Shown here piece by piece: positions 15,166 to 24,215 of a DNA stretch of 64,000 bases (position 1 is its first letter; each line of letters starts with the position of its first letter). Source of the stretch: Ignavibacteria bacterium UBA7675. GTDB taxonomy: Bacteria; Bacteroidota; Ignavibacteria; Kapaibacteriales; UB7675. The notes under the pieces are model-generated. The model searched no databases and was not told where the DNA came from. It was given only the letters and a program-made list of their open reading frames with translations. The translations under genes and the position numbers were made by a program. The stretch lies in the NCBI GenBank assembly GCA_002483085.1, contig DLHF01000013.1:223837-287836 (forward strand), read 5' to 3'.

Positions 15166-15804
15166 CTATTCATTTTCAATAGTTGCAAGCATAGTAGAGT
15201 TAAACATATCACCGGGCGAAATCATCGGCTCGTCGAGCGGCAGAGTATTGCCGTAGCGCTCGTGCAGTAGCTCCTTTACTATGGGATGATCCAGTCGGAA
15301 GCTGCGCAAGGGCTGGCGCTTTCCTATTTCTATACCCAATACCTGTTCGTAGATTTTCCACACAAGTTCCGAGCAGTACATGCGCTCATCAGACCACTCG
15401 AAGTACAGATCGTAGTTTTTACCCATATGGCTTTTCCCTATCGCTTTCATTCTGGCGAGTATGGCAGGAGTAAGCAAGCTGTCGGCACCGATAAGGCGCT
15501 TCGCCACATAGCGATTACCCTGGCCGTGTTCTATCCAATCGTCGAGCGGCGTGATCTTCACAGGCTGAACTGCTTCATACACAAAGAGTTCGCCTTGGTC
15601 TTCAAAAACGACTCCCACATGAGTCCACGGGGAACCTGTTGCAAGCTCGATGGCCTTACATTGAGATGAATTGACATTCTGGAAGACAATATCGCCGCTT
15701 CTGAGCTTCTGATTTGGTTGAGTACACGCGGTTTCGCAAAAGATCAGAACGATAAAGAACGCAAGCAGGAATCGAGTCGTAATATAGTACTGCTGTATAG
15801 CCAT
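15166..15804 (-). CDS. YiiX/NlpC-P60-type cysteine hydrolase, exported
   Basis: Protein of 212 residues. An N-terminal hydrophobic segment (TTRFLLAFFIVLIFCETAC) directs export, with a possible but imperfect lipobox. The mature part is of the YiiX/permuted NlpC-P60 type: LRSGDIVFQNV, then THVGVVFED with His62, and later RMYCSELVWKIYEQ with the likely nucleophile Cys144. Members of the family are predicted amidases or peptidases acting on cell-wall or lipid-like substrates. The start at 15802-15804 is the first ATG before the signal segment; the open upstream extension is not family-like. Transcribed toward the TULIP-like gene, but a promoter element lies in between, so separate units are likely. 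Confidence 0.8.
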   Translation of the reverse strand: MAIQQYYITTRFLLAFFIVLIFCETACTQPNQKLRSGDIVFQNVNSSQCKAIELATGSPWTHVGVVFEDQGELFVYEAVQPVKITPLDDWIEHGQGNRYVAKRLIGADSLLTPAILARMKAIGKSHMGKNYDLYFEWSDERMYCSELVWKIYEQVLGIEIGKRQPLRSFRLDHPIVKELLHERYGNTLPLDEPMISPGDMFNSTMLATIENE

Positions 15805-15972
15805 GTGGTTATATGGAATAGAGGAAAATGCGGAGAAAAGAATTTCGACCAAGGACGTAAAGGACAGGGCAGAGGTTTCAGGTACTACTGTGCCATGTGT
15901 ATAGAATAGCACTACAGGAAAGCCAGCGCAGGCGCACCGGCTTTCTTTAATTAATGGACTTCTTACAAGGGG

Positions 15973-16230
15973 TTACGGACTTTTTTTGTGGAAGCGTTTA
16001 TCCTTGTCCTGCGGCTCTTCTGCGTTTGTATGGTCTTGGGGTTCGTTGGGAGCATGACCATAGGTTGTTGTCAGGTTATAGTATTCTTCCAGCGTACCGA
16101 TATTCTTAAGAAGTTCGCGCCCGTCCGGCTCTTCGTCCGGTGCAATTGAAGGCAATTGGAAGCTGCCAGCCGAGGGCAGGCGTTTACTGTCGGCAGAAGC
16201 CAGTACTTTTTTTTCGGTATCGTTATTCAT
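15973..16230 (-). CDS. Small polar protein, unknown
   Basis: Unrecognised 85-residue, highly polar and Pro-rich protein with no hydrophobic core (MNNDTEKKVLASADSKRL...QDKDKRFHKKSP), probably largely disordered. The only ordered-looking part is ELLKNIGTLEEYYNLTTTYG at about 39-58. A GGAG site 8 bases before the ATG supports translation. It is divergent from the subtilase at 16388 and shares a 157-base regulatory gap with it, so it might be a partner or inhibitor; nothing in the sequence proves that. Confidence 0.5.
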   Translation of the reverse strand: MNNDTEKKVLASADSKRLPSAGSFQLPSIAPDEEPDGRELLKNIGTLEEYYNLTTTYGHAPNEPQDHTNAEEPQDKDKRFHKKSP

Positions 16231-16387
16231 AGCGAATCTCCATTATTCTGTAGAATAAAATTCTAAAGTTCTGCTGTTGTACCAAGCAAATGCAACAACA
16301 GTTCCGATAGGTGAAGTACATCTCGTATAATGTTGCGGATTCGCAAAAAAATCCGCATTTTGCCTGCTTCATAACTGACGGATTCCT

Positions 16388-17548
16388 ATGCAGCACTGGA
16401 ATGAGTCTCACGAGTACTTTACAACAGTCCCCCCCCTTGCGCCGGTACTGTCTCTTCCCGCACGCCTACGCCTGGAAGAAAATCTATTTACGGGTCGGGG
16501 TGTTTGCATCGCGCTGATCGACTCTGGATTCGTCCCGCATCCCGACCTCACGCAGCCTGTTAATCGTATTCTGCGCTACTACGACGCTGTGGAGCACGAA
16601 GAGCATCCCTTGCCTCCTGCCGAGACGTATATACGTTCCTGGCACGGTACAATGACCGCGTGCACGGCTGCCGGCAATGGGTTTCTTTCGCGAGGGCTGT
16701 ACGAATCGCTTGCACCCGGTGCAGAGATCGTACTGATTCGCACTATGCAGGATAGTGGACGTATTCCCACGTCTGTCATCGTGGAAGCGCTGTCATGGTG
16801 TATAGCCAACTGCAAAAAATACTCTATTAATATTGTGAACCTGTCGGTGTACAGCGATGAGGACGATTTTTCTACCGACCATCCAGTAACACGCTTGGTA
16901 GAGGAACTCACGGCTCTCGGTGTGGTGGTGGTTGCTGCCTCAGGTAATAACCCGGCCTACCCCCTCCGGCCTCCTGCTGTAGCGCCTTCGGCTATTACTG
17001 TGGGTGGATTAGACGACAAAAACACATTACATCTTCCCGAGTACACGCTGTATAATTCGAGCTTTGGCAAAACACCTTCCGGTGCTCTCAAGCCTGAAGT
17101 TGTCGCTCCGGCCATTTGGTTGCCCGCACCCATTCTTCCCGGTACACCGGTGGCTACGGAAGCCGCCGCCCTGTGCGCGCTCGATGCCATGACCAACGAA
17201 ATGATTGAGCAGATACTGCCTCTGCTGATAGGCTATACATCTCTTCCGCCCGAGCTTGTGCAAAGCCACAAGCCACTTGAGATACGCGCTGCAATAGCAG
17301 AACGCATCCTCGCCGAAAAGATTATTTCGTCGCATTATAAGCATGTAGATGGTACCTCGTTTGCCGCGCCCATTGTGTGCTCTATTATTGCTCGCATGTT
17401 TGAAGCTAATCCCAAGCTTACTCCCTTGCATATCCGAAACATCCTAATCTCGACAGCGGTGTTTATGAAAGGTTTTCCCCGCGAGCGCCAGGGCTATGGG
17501 CGTGTTGATGCCGTAGCTGCAATAAAAATGGCGCAGCGGATCGTATAG
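16388..17548 (+). CDS. Subtilisin-like serine protease (S8), no signal peptide
   Basis: S8 family protease of 386 residues. The catalytic triad is Asp45 in CIALIDSGF, His86 in SWHGTMTA, and Ser324 in DGTSFAAPIV. The oxyanion Asn lies in AASGNNPAYP. No signal peptide, propeptide or sorting domain precedes the catalytic domain, so it is probably intracellular or relies on an unusual route. An insertion of about 80 residues (around 240-320) between oxyanion region and Ser enlarges it compared with minimal subtilases. A GCGGATT/AATCCGC hairpin (16335-16356) lies 31 bases before the start. It stands alone, divergent from a small polar protein gene. Confidence 0.85.
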   Translation: MQHWNESHEYFTTVPPLAPVLSLPARLRLEENLFTGRGVCIALIDSGFVPHPDLTQPVNRILRYYDAVEHEEHPLPPAETYIRSWHGTMTACTAAGNGFLSRGLYESLAPGAEIVLIRTMQDSGRIPTSVIVEALSWCIANCKKYSINIVNLSVYSDEDDFSTDHPVTRLVEELTALGVVVVAASGNNPAYPLRPPAVAPSAITVGGLDDKNTLHLPEYTLYNSSFGKTPSGALKPEVVAPAIWLPAPILPGTPVATEAAALCALDAMTNEMIEQILPLLIGYTSLPPELVQSHKPLEIRAAIAERILAEKIISSHYKHVDGTSFAAPIVCSIIARMFEANPKLTPLHIRNILISTAVFMKGFPRERQGYGRVDAVAAIKMAQRIV

Positions 17549-17644
17549 CAATGCTCCTAAATTCCGGCTTTTTTAGGCTCTGCGGCACGGGTGCCCGCGT
17601 GAAGTGATCGTAAGACATCGCACAAACAAGATACGATGCGGTGC

Positions 17645-17707
17645 AGAGGCCAAAGCTAGGGTAAAAAAACGAAGCATTCCTACAATCTTCCCCCGTCTTT
17701 GGCCTCT
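17645..17707. repeat. Inverted repeat between convergent genes
   Basis: AGAGGCCAAAG (17645-17655) and CTTTGGCCTCT (17697-17707) form an 11-bp stem around a 41-base loop between the subtilase and pyrC. Upstream, GATCGTAAGACATCGC and GATACGATGCGGTGCAGAGG resemble parts of the dispersed repeats. It could terminate transcription, but lacks a clear T-run. Confidence 0.45.
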
Positions 17708-17727
17708 AATGTTTCCGCTGACTGCTA

Positions 17728-19011
17728 TTACAAATCGCACATGTGCAGTTTGTTGCGATTGATAGTGTATTTGGGTTTACCTGTAAGCAAGGCTCCACCA
17801 AATGGGGAGTTGAGCGACTTTGAGCGCGAGCGCTGCATATCGACCACCCATTGTTCGTCGGGAGCGATAATTGTCAGGTTGGCGGTCTGGCCTTCACTAA
17901 TAGAAATAGCAGGCAGGCCGAGCACACGGCGGGGATTGGACGACATGAGTTCGGCCACGCGCATCAGCGAGAGGCGTCCGGTGTGGTACAGATGTGTAAG
18001 CGAGAGTCCGACAGACGTTTCTAATCCGGTAATTCCATTGGCAGCCAGCGAAAACTCTACTTCTTTTTCGTGGAGCGCATGCGGGGCATGATCGGTAGCG
18101 ATGCAGTCTACTGTGCCATCGGCCAGCCCTGCGATAATCGCCTCGATATCTTCTGGCCGACGCAACGGCGGATTCATTTTAGCACTGGTATTATAGCCAG
18201 CAGTTGCTTCATCAGTAAGGACAAAGTGGTGCGGCGTCACCTCGCAGGTAATACGCTGTCCGCGCTGCTTAGCTTCGCGTACAATACGCACGCCATTCTG
18301 CGTACTCATGTGCGACACGTGATAGCGACGATTGCCACAGAACTCCGCCAACTGGATATCGCGCATAATCATAAGCTCTTCGGCTACACGCGGGTATCCT
18401 TTTAACCCCTGCTTCATCGACATCTCGCCTTCGTTCATGGCAAACTGCTCGGTCATGTTGTGGTCTTCGCAGTGCTGCGAGATCAGAGCATCAAACGGCG
18501 CTGAATAATCAAAAGCGCGGCGCATTACTTCCGAGTTCATCACGCAGGAGCCATCGTCGGTAAACATCACCACTCCGCTGTCGAGAAGTTCGAGCATAGG
18601 CGCGAGCTCCTGTCCCTTTCTACCCTTTGTAATAGCCGCCGAGCAGTAGACTTCCGTCAGCGTATCTTGTGCCCGATGGAGAATATACTCTACAATTGGC
18701 ACTGAGTCGATAGCAGGTGCAGTATTGGGCATACACAGCACGCCTGTAAAGCCACCATTTGCTGCGGCATCAGTGCCAGTTTGGATTGTTTCTTTATACT
18801 CCTGGCCGGGTTCGCGCAGATGTACATGCATATCAAACAGGCCAGGAAAACACACGAGGTGCCCGGCTTCTTCGATGTGTGTATCTGGGTCGCAGATAGG
18901 TTCGCTGGCAGCACAATGCCGGATCACGCCGTCCTGTACCCACAGATGCACACGTTCTTCGAGCTTGTCGTCGGGGCTGATAACGAGAATGTTGCGAAAG
19001 CAGATATTCAT
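17728..19011 (-). CDS. pyrC: Dihydroorotase (type I)
   Basis: Cytosolic zinc enzyme of pyrimidine synthesis, converting N-carbamoyl-aspartate to dihydroorotate; 427 residues. The metal-binding HxH is His62/His64 in FDMHVHLREPGQEYKE. Further motifs are CMPNTAPAID, HMSTQNGVRIV, ITCEVTPHHF and the ATDHAPH signature of type I dihydroorotases. The ATG at 19009-19011 gives the usual MNICFRN-type start with an amidohydrolase beta-sandwich; the upstream extension overlaps rnhB and is spurious. It follows rnhB by 47 bases. With carB (48.7 kb) and pyrB (52.3 kb) the window covers three consecutive steps of the pathway, in separate transcription units. Confidence 0.95.
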   Translation of the reverse strand: MNICFRNILVISPDDKLEERVHLWVQDGVIRHCAASEPICDPDTHIEEAGHLVCFPGLFDMHVHLREPGQEYKETIQTGTDAAANGGFTGVLCMPNTAPAIDSVPIVEYILHRAQDTLTEVYCSAAITKGRKGQELAPMLELLDSGVVMFTDDGSCVMNSEVMRRAFDYSAPFDALISQHCEDHNMTEQFAMNEGEMSMKQGLKGYPRVAEELMIMRDIQLAEFCGNRRYHVSHMSTQNGVRIVREAKQRGQRITCEVTPHHFVLTDEATAGYNTSAKMNPPLRRPEDIEAIIAGLADGTVDCIATDHAPHALHEKEVEFSLAANGITGLETSVGLSLTHLYHTGRLSLMRVAELMSSNPRRVLGLPAISISEGQTANLTIIAPDEQWVVDMQRSRSKSLNSPFGGALLTGKPKYTINRNKLHMCDL

Positions 19012-19058
19012 GAATGCTACAGAAAGAGTTGAAAAATAAAGAGATACACAACAGCAGT

Positions 19059-19703
19059 TCAAACATGCGTGCTGTTCGCTGGCCCACTGCCGGGAAAGAG
19101 CGTGAAATTCGAGAGGAACGTTTGGCGATGCAGTTCGCACGGGCCATACGCTGCAATTGCTTTTCGATGTTCGGCTGTTGCGTAGCCTTTGTGCCGTGCA
19201 AATCCGTACTCGGGATACCGGGCATCAGCTATGTCTATCATCCACCGGTCGCGTGTTACTTTGGCAATAATAGAAGCAGCAGCTATCGACGCGCTCAGCG
19301 CATCTCCGTTCACTACTGTTGTAAACGGCAGATGATGGCCACGGAAATAATTGCCATCAATAAGCAAATGCACAGGAGCCGGGCTGAGTGCGTCGATGGC
19401 TTCGTGCATTGCGTGCATGGTTGCTTGTAAAATGTTGATCTGCTCTATAGAGCGCTCATCCCGCATACCAATGCCATAACTTACGCAAGATGACACGACA
19501 TGCCCAAAGAGCTCATCTCGCTTTTTGGGCGACAGTACCTTAGAGTCGTTGAGTCCTTCGATAACAATACCCGGGGGCAGAATTGCGGCAGCAGCTACCA
19601 CAGGACCAGCAAGACATCCCCTGCCCGCTTCATCCACTCCGGCTACAGTACTGCCGATATTCCAGAACAACTGCTCGCGTTCCGTTGTTGGCCGAGTTTT
19701 CAC
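19059..19703 (-). CDS. rnhB: Ribonuclease HII
   Basis: Removes RNA from RNA-DNA hybrids and misincorporated ribonucleotides; 214 residues. Catalytic acids sit in AGVDEAGRGCLAGPVVAAA (Asp24, Glu25), with further conserved HLLIDGNYF and SIIAKVTRDRWM, and YGFARHKGYATAEH near the end. The start is a GTG at 19701-19703 that overlaps the TGA of the upstream secreted-protein gene (GTGA), implying translational coupling. pyrC follows 47 bases later. Confidence 0.95.
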   Translation of the reverse strand: MKTRPTTEREQLFWNIGSTVAGVDEAGRGCLAGPVVAAAAILPPGIVIEGLNDSKVLSPKKRDELFGHVVSSCVSYGIGMRDERSIEQINILQATMHAMHEAIDALSPAPVHLLIDGNYFRGHHLPFTTVVNGDALSASIAAASIIAKVTRDRWMIDIADARYPEYGFARHKGYATAEHRKAIAAYGPCELHRQTFLSNFTLFPGSGPANSTHV

Positions 19704-22426
19704 TGTTTGATCACAGGAATAGTAGTAGATACACCATGTACTTCCAGCCTAAGCATATAGAGCCCGGCTGGCATATCGGCTCCGTTATCGTCGCGTCCAT
19801 CCCACACAACGGAGAACACGCCCGAATTATGCCGTACATTTTGAAAAAATTGCCGCACACGGCTACCGAGCGCAGAATACAGCACCATTGTTACTGGCGA
19901 AGAACGCTGCAGCCTGTACTGCACAGTTGTAGCACCGCTAAATGGATTGGGTGCGGAAGCGAGCCGATCATCGAGAAACACCGGCGACATCATATTGACT
20001 TCAATAGTAGGAAGTATCGCTTGTGTACCATCGACATCAACCTGCACAAGCCGGTAGTACAGCCGGTCGGCGTGGCCTAATGCAGCACCGCTGTCGAGAA
20101 GAGAATACTGCCAAAGGACAGAGGAGTTGCCATGCCCCTCTGCTCTACCAATGATCTCAAACACTTCCCCATCTATTGATCGTTCAGCAAGGAAAAAAGC
20201 ATTGTTCCGTTCCGATGCGGTTTCCCATGTGAGCAGTACATCATTGCCATGCTGTCGTCCTTCAAAATTCGCGAGTTCTACTGGCAGCAGATCAATCTTT
20301 GCGCGAAATATTCCCATGCCAAAAGTGGCGGCAAATAAGTCGCCAGTGTTCTGCACAATTTCTAAATCGGCAATAGGAGCAATACCCATGCCCAGCGTAA
20401 GCGGCAGCCAGGTCTGCCCGGCGTTCAGCGTATAATATACGCCAAAATCTGTGCCTACATACCACTTGCTGTCGGGTAGTGTCGGGTCGAATAAAAAGCA
20501 GTTTACTGGCAGATCCGGCAGCGTACCCGTTACATTTTGCCAGTTCGCTCCCTGGTTCGTCGTTCGCCATACATGGCCAGCGCCATATCCGGAGTACACG
20601 ACAACAAATGTGCGTTTGTCCGCCGGATGCACAGCCAAAGCTGTTGGGAACCGATCAGGCAAGCCAAAGCTAATATCGCTCCATGTATTTCCAGCAGTGC
20701 GTGTATAAAATACTTTTCCATTCTGCGATGCAGCCACAACGATATTGGCGTCTGTACGCGCTTGAGCCAGAGCCGTAATAGAGTATAAGCCTGTGGCGAG
20801 GTCGTCGCTTATCTCCTGCCATGAAGCAGCGAGGTCTACAGAGCGATACACGCGCGTAGTAGCTGTAAACAGTGTTGAGCCTTGTCCAGAAACCGGGCTG
20901 AGCAGCAGCGGAGCTTTCCACACCGATGGCCGTGAATAGTCTATGCCATTTGTGCTGGAAAACCAAGTCTGCCCGTCGGTTGTCGATTTGAAGATAAGTC
21001 CGTAGGGTGCAGAGGCAAACAGCATTCCACCGATGCCGGGATGAGCAATAGCGCGCATAACATCGCCACCGAGCTGGGTGGCACTCCACGTACCTCCTAT
21101 CCACATGTGGCTGCCGTTGTCCTGTGTACCGCCAAATATACGGCCACTGGCGGGAACGCCGATATCGTAGAATTGTGTCGTGGCAAGTCCAGTATTATGG
21201 GATGTTCCTTGGAAATTCCGAGCTGTGTACATACCTCCATCGTTGGCAATGATTACGGAATCGGCGGTAAGGTAGTGCGCTGCGTGCTGATCCGGGTGCA
21301 CCTCAATTTCCGTCCACGACGAACCAGCGCTTGTGCTGCGATAGAGGTGAACGCCTCCCACTGTGAGATCATTCACTGTCGTAGGCGACACAGCAATCGC
21401 CAAATTATACCACCCCTGATAGCCGAGAACATTTGAGGGCAGGAATCCCATTTTGGTAAAAGTTGCGCCTGTATCCGCAGAGACAAAAAGCCCTTCGAGC
21501 TGTCCATTTGTTTGCGAGACAAGGACGTAGAGCCGGTCGGGAGCTGCGGGAGTAACAGCCAGAGCCATTCTGCCGGTTTCAGCGGGCAAGGCACCATCGA
21601 GTTTTGTCCAGGTCAGTCCGGTATCGAGCGAGCGATAGACGCCATTGGAGGAATTGCCAAGAGGATAGGAGAGCACTGCATAGACAATATTTCGGCGTGT
21701 AGGATGGAGAGCTATGTCCATTGTGCTTGTCCCTTCGAGCACACGCTGCCAAGTCTGCCCCCTATTGATGGATCGGTACACGCCAGGTATATCGCCAAAG
21801 CCGCTACACGCGGCAAACAGCAAATCGGGATTGTCTGGATGAACGACAATATCGGCGATAGCCCCTTTCAGAGATGTTGTTCCCCGAGGCGACCACGAGA
21901 GTCCTCCATCGGTAGAGCGCATTATACCCGCACCGGCGAAGGTAAAAGAGGCAAAATTTGGTTCCCCTGTTCCGGCGTAGATTTCATCGGGAAAACGCGG
22001 ATGGTATGCCACAGCTCCAACGGCGTACACTGGGAAGTCGCGCGTAGCCAGTTGTTGCCACGTCGCGCCTCTGTTTACAGTTCGCCATACACCTCCTCCA
22101 CCCGATCCGGCAATCCACACATTAGGATTCAGGGGATGGACGCTTATACTGGTCATTCGGCCTCCGCTGGTGCTGGGGCCAAGCAGTTCCCACGAATACA
22201 GATGGAGTCCCGGCTGCTGGAGCATTTTCTTTTGCTGGTTGCGTTCTGCGTTAAGCGTATGAACAACGTAGGTATTAGGAATGGTGTCGGCAGGATATGA
22301 ACGCTGGTCGAGAAACCATCGTTGGCGTTCTACAACCCGCAGATGCTCCGGCAAACCGACGTGCTGGCCTGCAAGAGGCGCAACAGCCGCAAGTAAAAGG
22401 GATAGTATGACAGCGCGGAAAAGCAT
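19700..22426 (-). CDS. Secreted sortilin/BNR-repeat protein with type IX-like C-terminal domain
   Basis: Exported protein of 908 residues. The signal peptide covers about 1-20 (ILSLLLAAVAPLAGQ). Residues about 90-710 hold many Asp-box/VPS10-like repeats (VWRTVNRGATWQQL, IMRSTDGGLSW, VYRSINRGQTWQRV), forming one or two large beta-propellers as in glycosidase- or sialidase-like photosynthesis-stability-factor folds. A beta-sandwich region follows. The C-terminal 80 residues (APNPFSGATTVQYRL...VVWDGRDDNGADMPAGLYMLRLEV) are the FlgD-like or type A sorting domain of type IX secretion. It is probably displayed on or released from the surface; binding partner unknown. It is the first gene of a run with rnhB and pyrC. 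Confidence 0.85.
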   Translation of the reverse strand: MLFRAVILSLLLAAVAPLAGQHVGLPEHLRVVERQRWFLDQRSYPADTIPNTYVVHTLNAERNQQKKMLQQPGLHLYSWELLGPSTSGGRMTSISVHPLNPNVWIAGSGGGGVWRTVNRGATWQQLATRDFPVYAVGAVAYHPRFPDEIYAGTGEPNFASFTFAGAGIMRSTDGGLSWSPRGTTSLKGAIADIVVHPDNPDLLFAACSGFGDIPGVYRSINRGQTWQRVLEGTSTMDIALHPTRRNIVYAVLSYPLGNSSNGVYRSLDTGLTWTKLDGALPAETGRMALAVTPAAPDRLYVLVSQTNGQLEGLFVSADTGATFTKMGFLPSNVLGYQGWYNLAIAVSPTTVNDLTVGGVHLYRSTSAGSSWTEIEVHPDQHAAHYLTADSVIIANDGGMYTARNFQGTSHNTGLATTQFYDIGVPASGRIFGGTQDNGSHMWIGGTWSATQLGGDVMRAIAHPGIGGMLFASAPYGLIFKSTTDGQTWFSSTNGIDYSRPSVWKAPLLLSPVSGQGSTLFTATTRVYRSVDLAASWQEISDDLATGLYSITALAQARTDANIVVAASQNGKVFYTRTAGNTWSDISFGLPDRFPTALAVHPADKRTFVVVYSGYGAGHVWRTTNQGANWQNVTGTLPDLPVNCFLFDPTLPDSKWYVGTDFGVYYTLNAGQTWLPLTLGMGIAPIADLEIVQNTGDLFAATFGMGIFRAKIDLLPVELANFEGRQHGNDVLLTWETASERNNAFFLAERSIDGEVFEIIGRAEGHGNSSVLWQYSLLDSGAALGHADRLYYRLVQVDVDGTQAILPTIEVNMMSPVFLDDRLASAPNPFSGATTVQYRLQRSSPVTMVLYSALGSRVRQFFQNVRHNSGVFSVVWDGRDDNGADMPAGLYMLRLEVHGVSTTIPVIKQ

Positions 22427-22832
22427 TGATGCTAATATAGGGATTTTTTCTTCTCGGAGTGGTGCAAAATGCGTGCGGATTATCTCAATTTATACTGGGA
22501 AGCAAATATTTGAGAAAGTAGCAAGGCTGAATTTTCGTTTTTACATATCCCCTTCTTATGAAAAGGGCGGTATGGATGGTCATTTCAATATCAGCGGTAG
22601 AGGTTGAACGGCTCGCGGTGCTCGTCCCGCCTCATGACTGTAAGAACAGTGCGGGACGAGCCTATGATAATTGCTACGTGGTGCCAGACAAAAGACCCGG
22701 CGGGCTCATTGCTTGTCCGTTGTTTGGGGTGATGTTGGTATTTTGTAGTTTGATTTACATTGCAATAACGGCAATAAATTACAAAGAAAATAAAGAACAC
22801 GGGCAAAGAAGTCCATAGCGGCAATGGTCGTA
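22427..22832. other. Gene-free stretch with dispersed repeat R1
   Basis: This 406-base gap lies upstream of the secreted-protein gene and downstream of folE. It contains R1 copy C (22619-22685), the strongest hairpin of the family. No gene or clear terminator was recognised; short open frames here run through the repeat. Confidence 0.6.
22619..22685 (+). repeat. Dispersed hairpin repeat R1, copy C
   Basis: GCTCGTCCCGC (22619-22629) pairs with GCGGGACGAGC (22651-22661) and ACTGT with ACAGT around AAGA, followed by CTATGATAATTGC. The arms show compensating changes relative to copy A (ACCGT/ACGGT), so the hairpin shape appears conserved. Confidence 0.75.
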
Positions 22833-23546
22833 TTAGCTGATAAGCTTCAGGAACTCATTGCGGAGGTTGAAGTCAGTACCAAGCCCTCCCCTCATCACCG
22901 AGGTAATCATCACCGATTTATCTTCATCTTCGGTTACTCCCCTGGCAATCATGCAGTAATGCCGCGATTTTATCACCACACCAAGCGCTTTCGGCTGAAT
23001 CAGCTCTTCGATATAGTCGGCAATCTGCTCTCCCAGTTCTTCTTGAATCTGGCCACGGCGGGAAAACCAGTCGACAATACGGCTGATTTTCGAAAGGCCA
23101 ATAACCTTATCACCGGGAAGGTAGCCCACTGTACAGGTACCGGAGATGGTCTGCCAGTGGTGCGAGCACACCGACATCACCGTATTATTCTTGCTGATAA
23201 CGAGTTCATCCACCTTTTTGCGGTTGGGAAACACTGTAAGCGCTGGTGGCGGGTCGAAACGGCCTTTATAAAGCTCCATCACCCACATTTTCGCAAGGCG
23301 CCTCGGCGTATTCGTAGCGTTTGGATCATTGCGGTCGATGCGTAAAATATCGAAAAGTTCGGCGAATTTCACCTCTGCTAGTTGCACCATTTGCAGCCTT
23401 TCCTCGTCGGGAACTGGCATATTGCCATTAGTATCGAACACCGGATAGCCTAAACTGTTCACAGGCGGGAAACGCAGTTCACCGTTGTGTGGAAGCTTTT
23501 CGGCTTCGCCGCTGGCGGCAGCATCTTGTTGTTCACTTATTCTCAC
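22833..23546 (-). CDS. folE: GTP cyclohydrolase I
   Basis: Cytosolic enzyme converting GTP to 7,8-dihydroneopterin triphosphate, the first step for folate, pterins and queuosine; 237 residues, typical in length. Conserved stretches are TPRRLAKMWVMELYKG, the zinc/active-site SVCSHHWQTISGTCTVGYLPGDKVIGLSK, and MIARGV followed by SVMITSVMRGG. A GTG start at 23544-23546 follows an AAGGAAGG site. It lies 11 bases after queD, so the pair forms an operon supplying the same branch. The first 35 residues are a polar extension of no obvious function. Confidence 0.95.
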   Translation of the reverse strand: MRISEQQDAAASGEAEKLPHNGELRFPPVNSLGYPVFDTNGNMPVPDEERLQMVQLAEVKFAELFDILRIDRNDPNATNTPRRLAKMWVMELYKGRFDPPPALTVFPNRKKVDELVISKNNTVMSVCSHHWQTISGTCTVGYLPGDKVIGLSKISRIVDWFSRRGQIQEELGEQIADYIEELIQPKALGVVIKSRHYCMIARGVTEDEDKSVMITSVMRGGLGTDFNLRNEFLKLIS

Positions 23547-23557
23547 AAATTCCTTCC

Positions 23558-24019
23558 TTAATGTCCATTCTCTGCATACTGTACAAGATGACGCTGTCGG
23601 ATAGAAGGTACGGGCTCGCCGAGATACTCCACGAAATTGTTGTCGGACTCAAACACCTTTATAGCATGCAGCCGTCCGTGGGAAATTTTGGACTCTAATA
23701 TCTGCCAAAAGGCTATAGCCAGATTTTCGGCTGTAGGAATAACCTCTTGTAGAAAGTCGACGTCGTGGTTCAGATGCTTATGATCCACCTTGTCGATAAT
23801 TTCGCGGTCGAGAATCTCTTTCAGCTTTTTTAGGTCGATTACATACCCTGTTTCCGGATCGGGAATACCGGCTACAGTGACCTCTACCACATAATTGTGG
23901 CCATGACCATAGAAATTGTTGCATTTGTCAAAAATCTCGTTGTTTTTATCATCGCTGAACGACGGATTAAACAGCCGATGCGACGCCGAGAAATACGCCT
24001 TGCGGGTTACGTACACCAT
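23558..24019 (-). CDS. queD: 6-carboxy/6-pyruvoyl-tetrahydropterin synthase family protein
   Basis: Zinc enzyme of 153 residues acting on dihydroneopterin triphosphate, the product of folE downstream. Zinc ligands are His14 (SASHRL) and His39/His41 (GHGHNY), and the catalytic Cys33 lies in DKCNNFYGHGHNY. The HLNHD and FESDNNFVEY segments also fit. In most bacteria this is QueD (queuosine pathway); a 6-pyruvoyl-type activity cannot be excluded from sequence. The start at 24017-24019 gives MVYVTRKAYFSASH, the usual beginning. Divergent from motA. Confidence 0.9.
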   Translation of the reverse strand: MVYVTRKAYFSASHRLFNPSFSDDKNNEIFDKCNNFYGHGHNYVVEVTVAGIPDPETGYVIDLKKLKEILDREIIDKVDHKHLNHDVDFLQEVIPTAENLAIAFWQILESKISHGRLHAIKVFESDNNFVEYLGEPVPSIRQRHLVQYAENGH

Positions 24020-24128
24020 AAACACCCCTTTTGGGAAACAATACAGGAACAACATCGCCGTACACGGGGGTCGTTCCCCGGAATCGCTTAAATTATAAAA
24101 AAACACTAATACGATGACATGACGTTAC

Positions 24129-24155
24129 TAAATCTTTTTCAGTATTTGCCGATGA
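24129..24155 (+). promoter_or_regulatory. Sigma-28 (FliA)-type promoter of motA
   Basis: TAAATCTT (24129-24136), 11 bases, GCCGATGA (24148-24155). This matches the flagellar sigma-28 consensus TAAAGTTT-N11-GCCGATAA with exact spacing, 60 bases before the motA ATG. It fits expression of motAB and the following regulator as a late flagellar class. Confidence 0.7.
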
Positions 24156-24215
24156 CTTATAATTAAGTATTTTCACGTCCGGTTTTTTCTTCTTTTTTCC
24201 CTTACCCGAAGGTTC

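Noticed and set aside
21512..22300. Plus-strand open frame (262 codons)
   Set aside because: Antisense to the sortilin-repeat protein, which has signal peptide, repeats and sorting domain.
22824..23345. Plus-strand open frame across folE
   Set aside because: Antisense to a complete GTP cyclohydrolase I.
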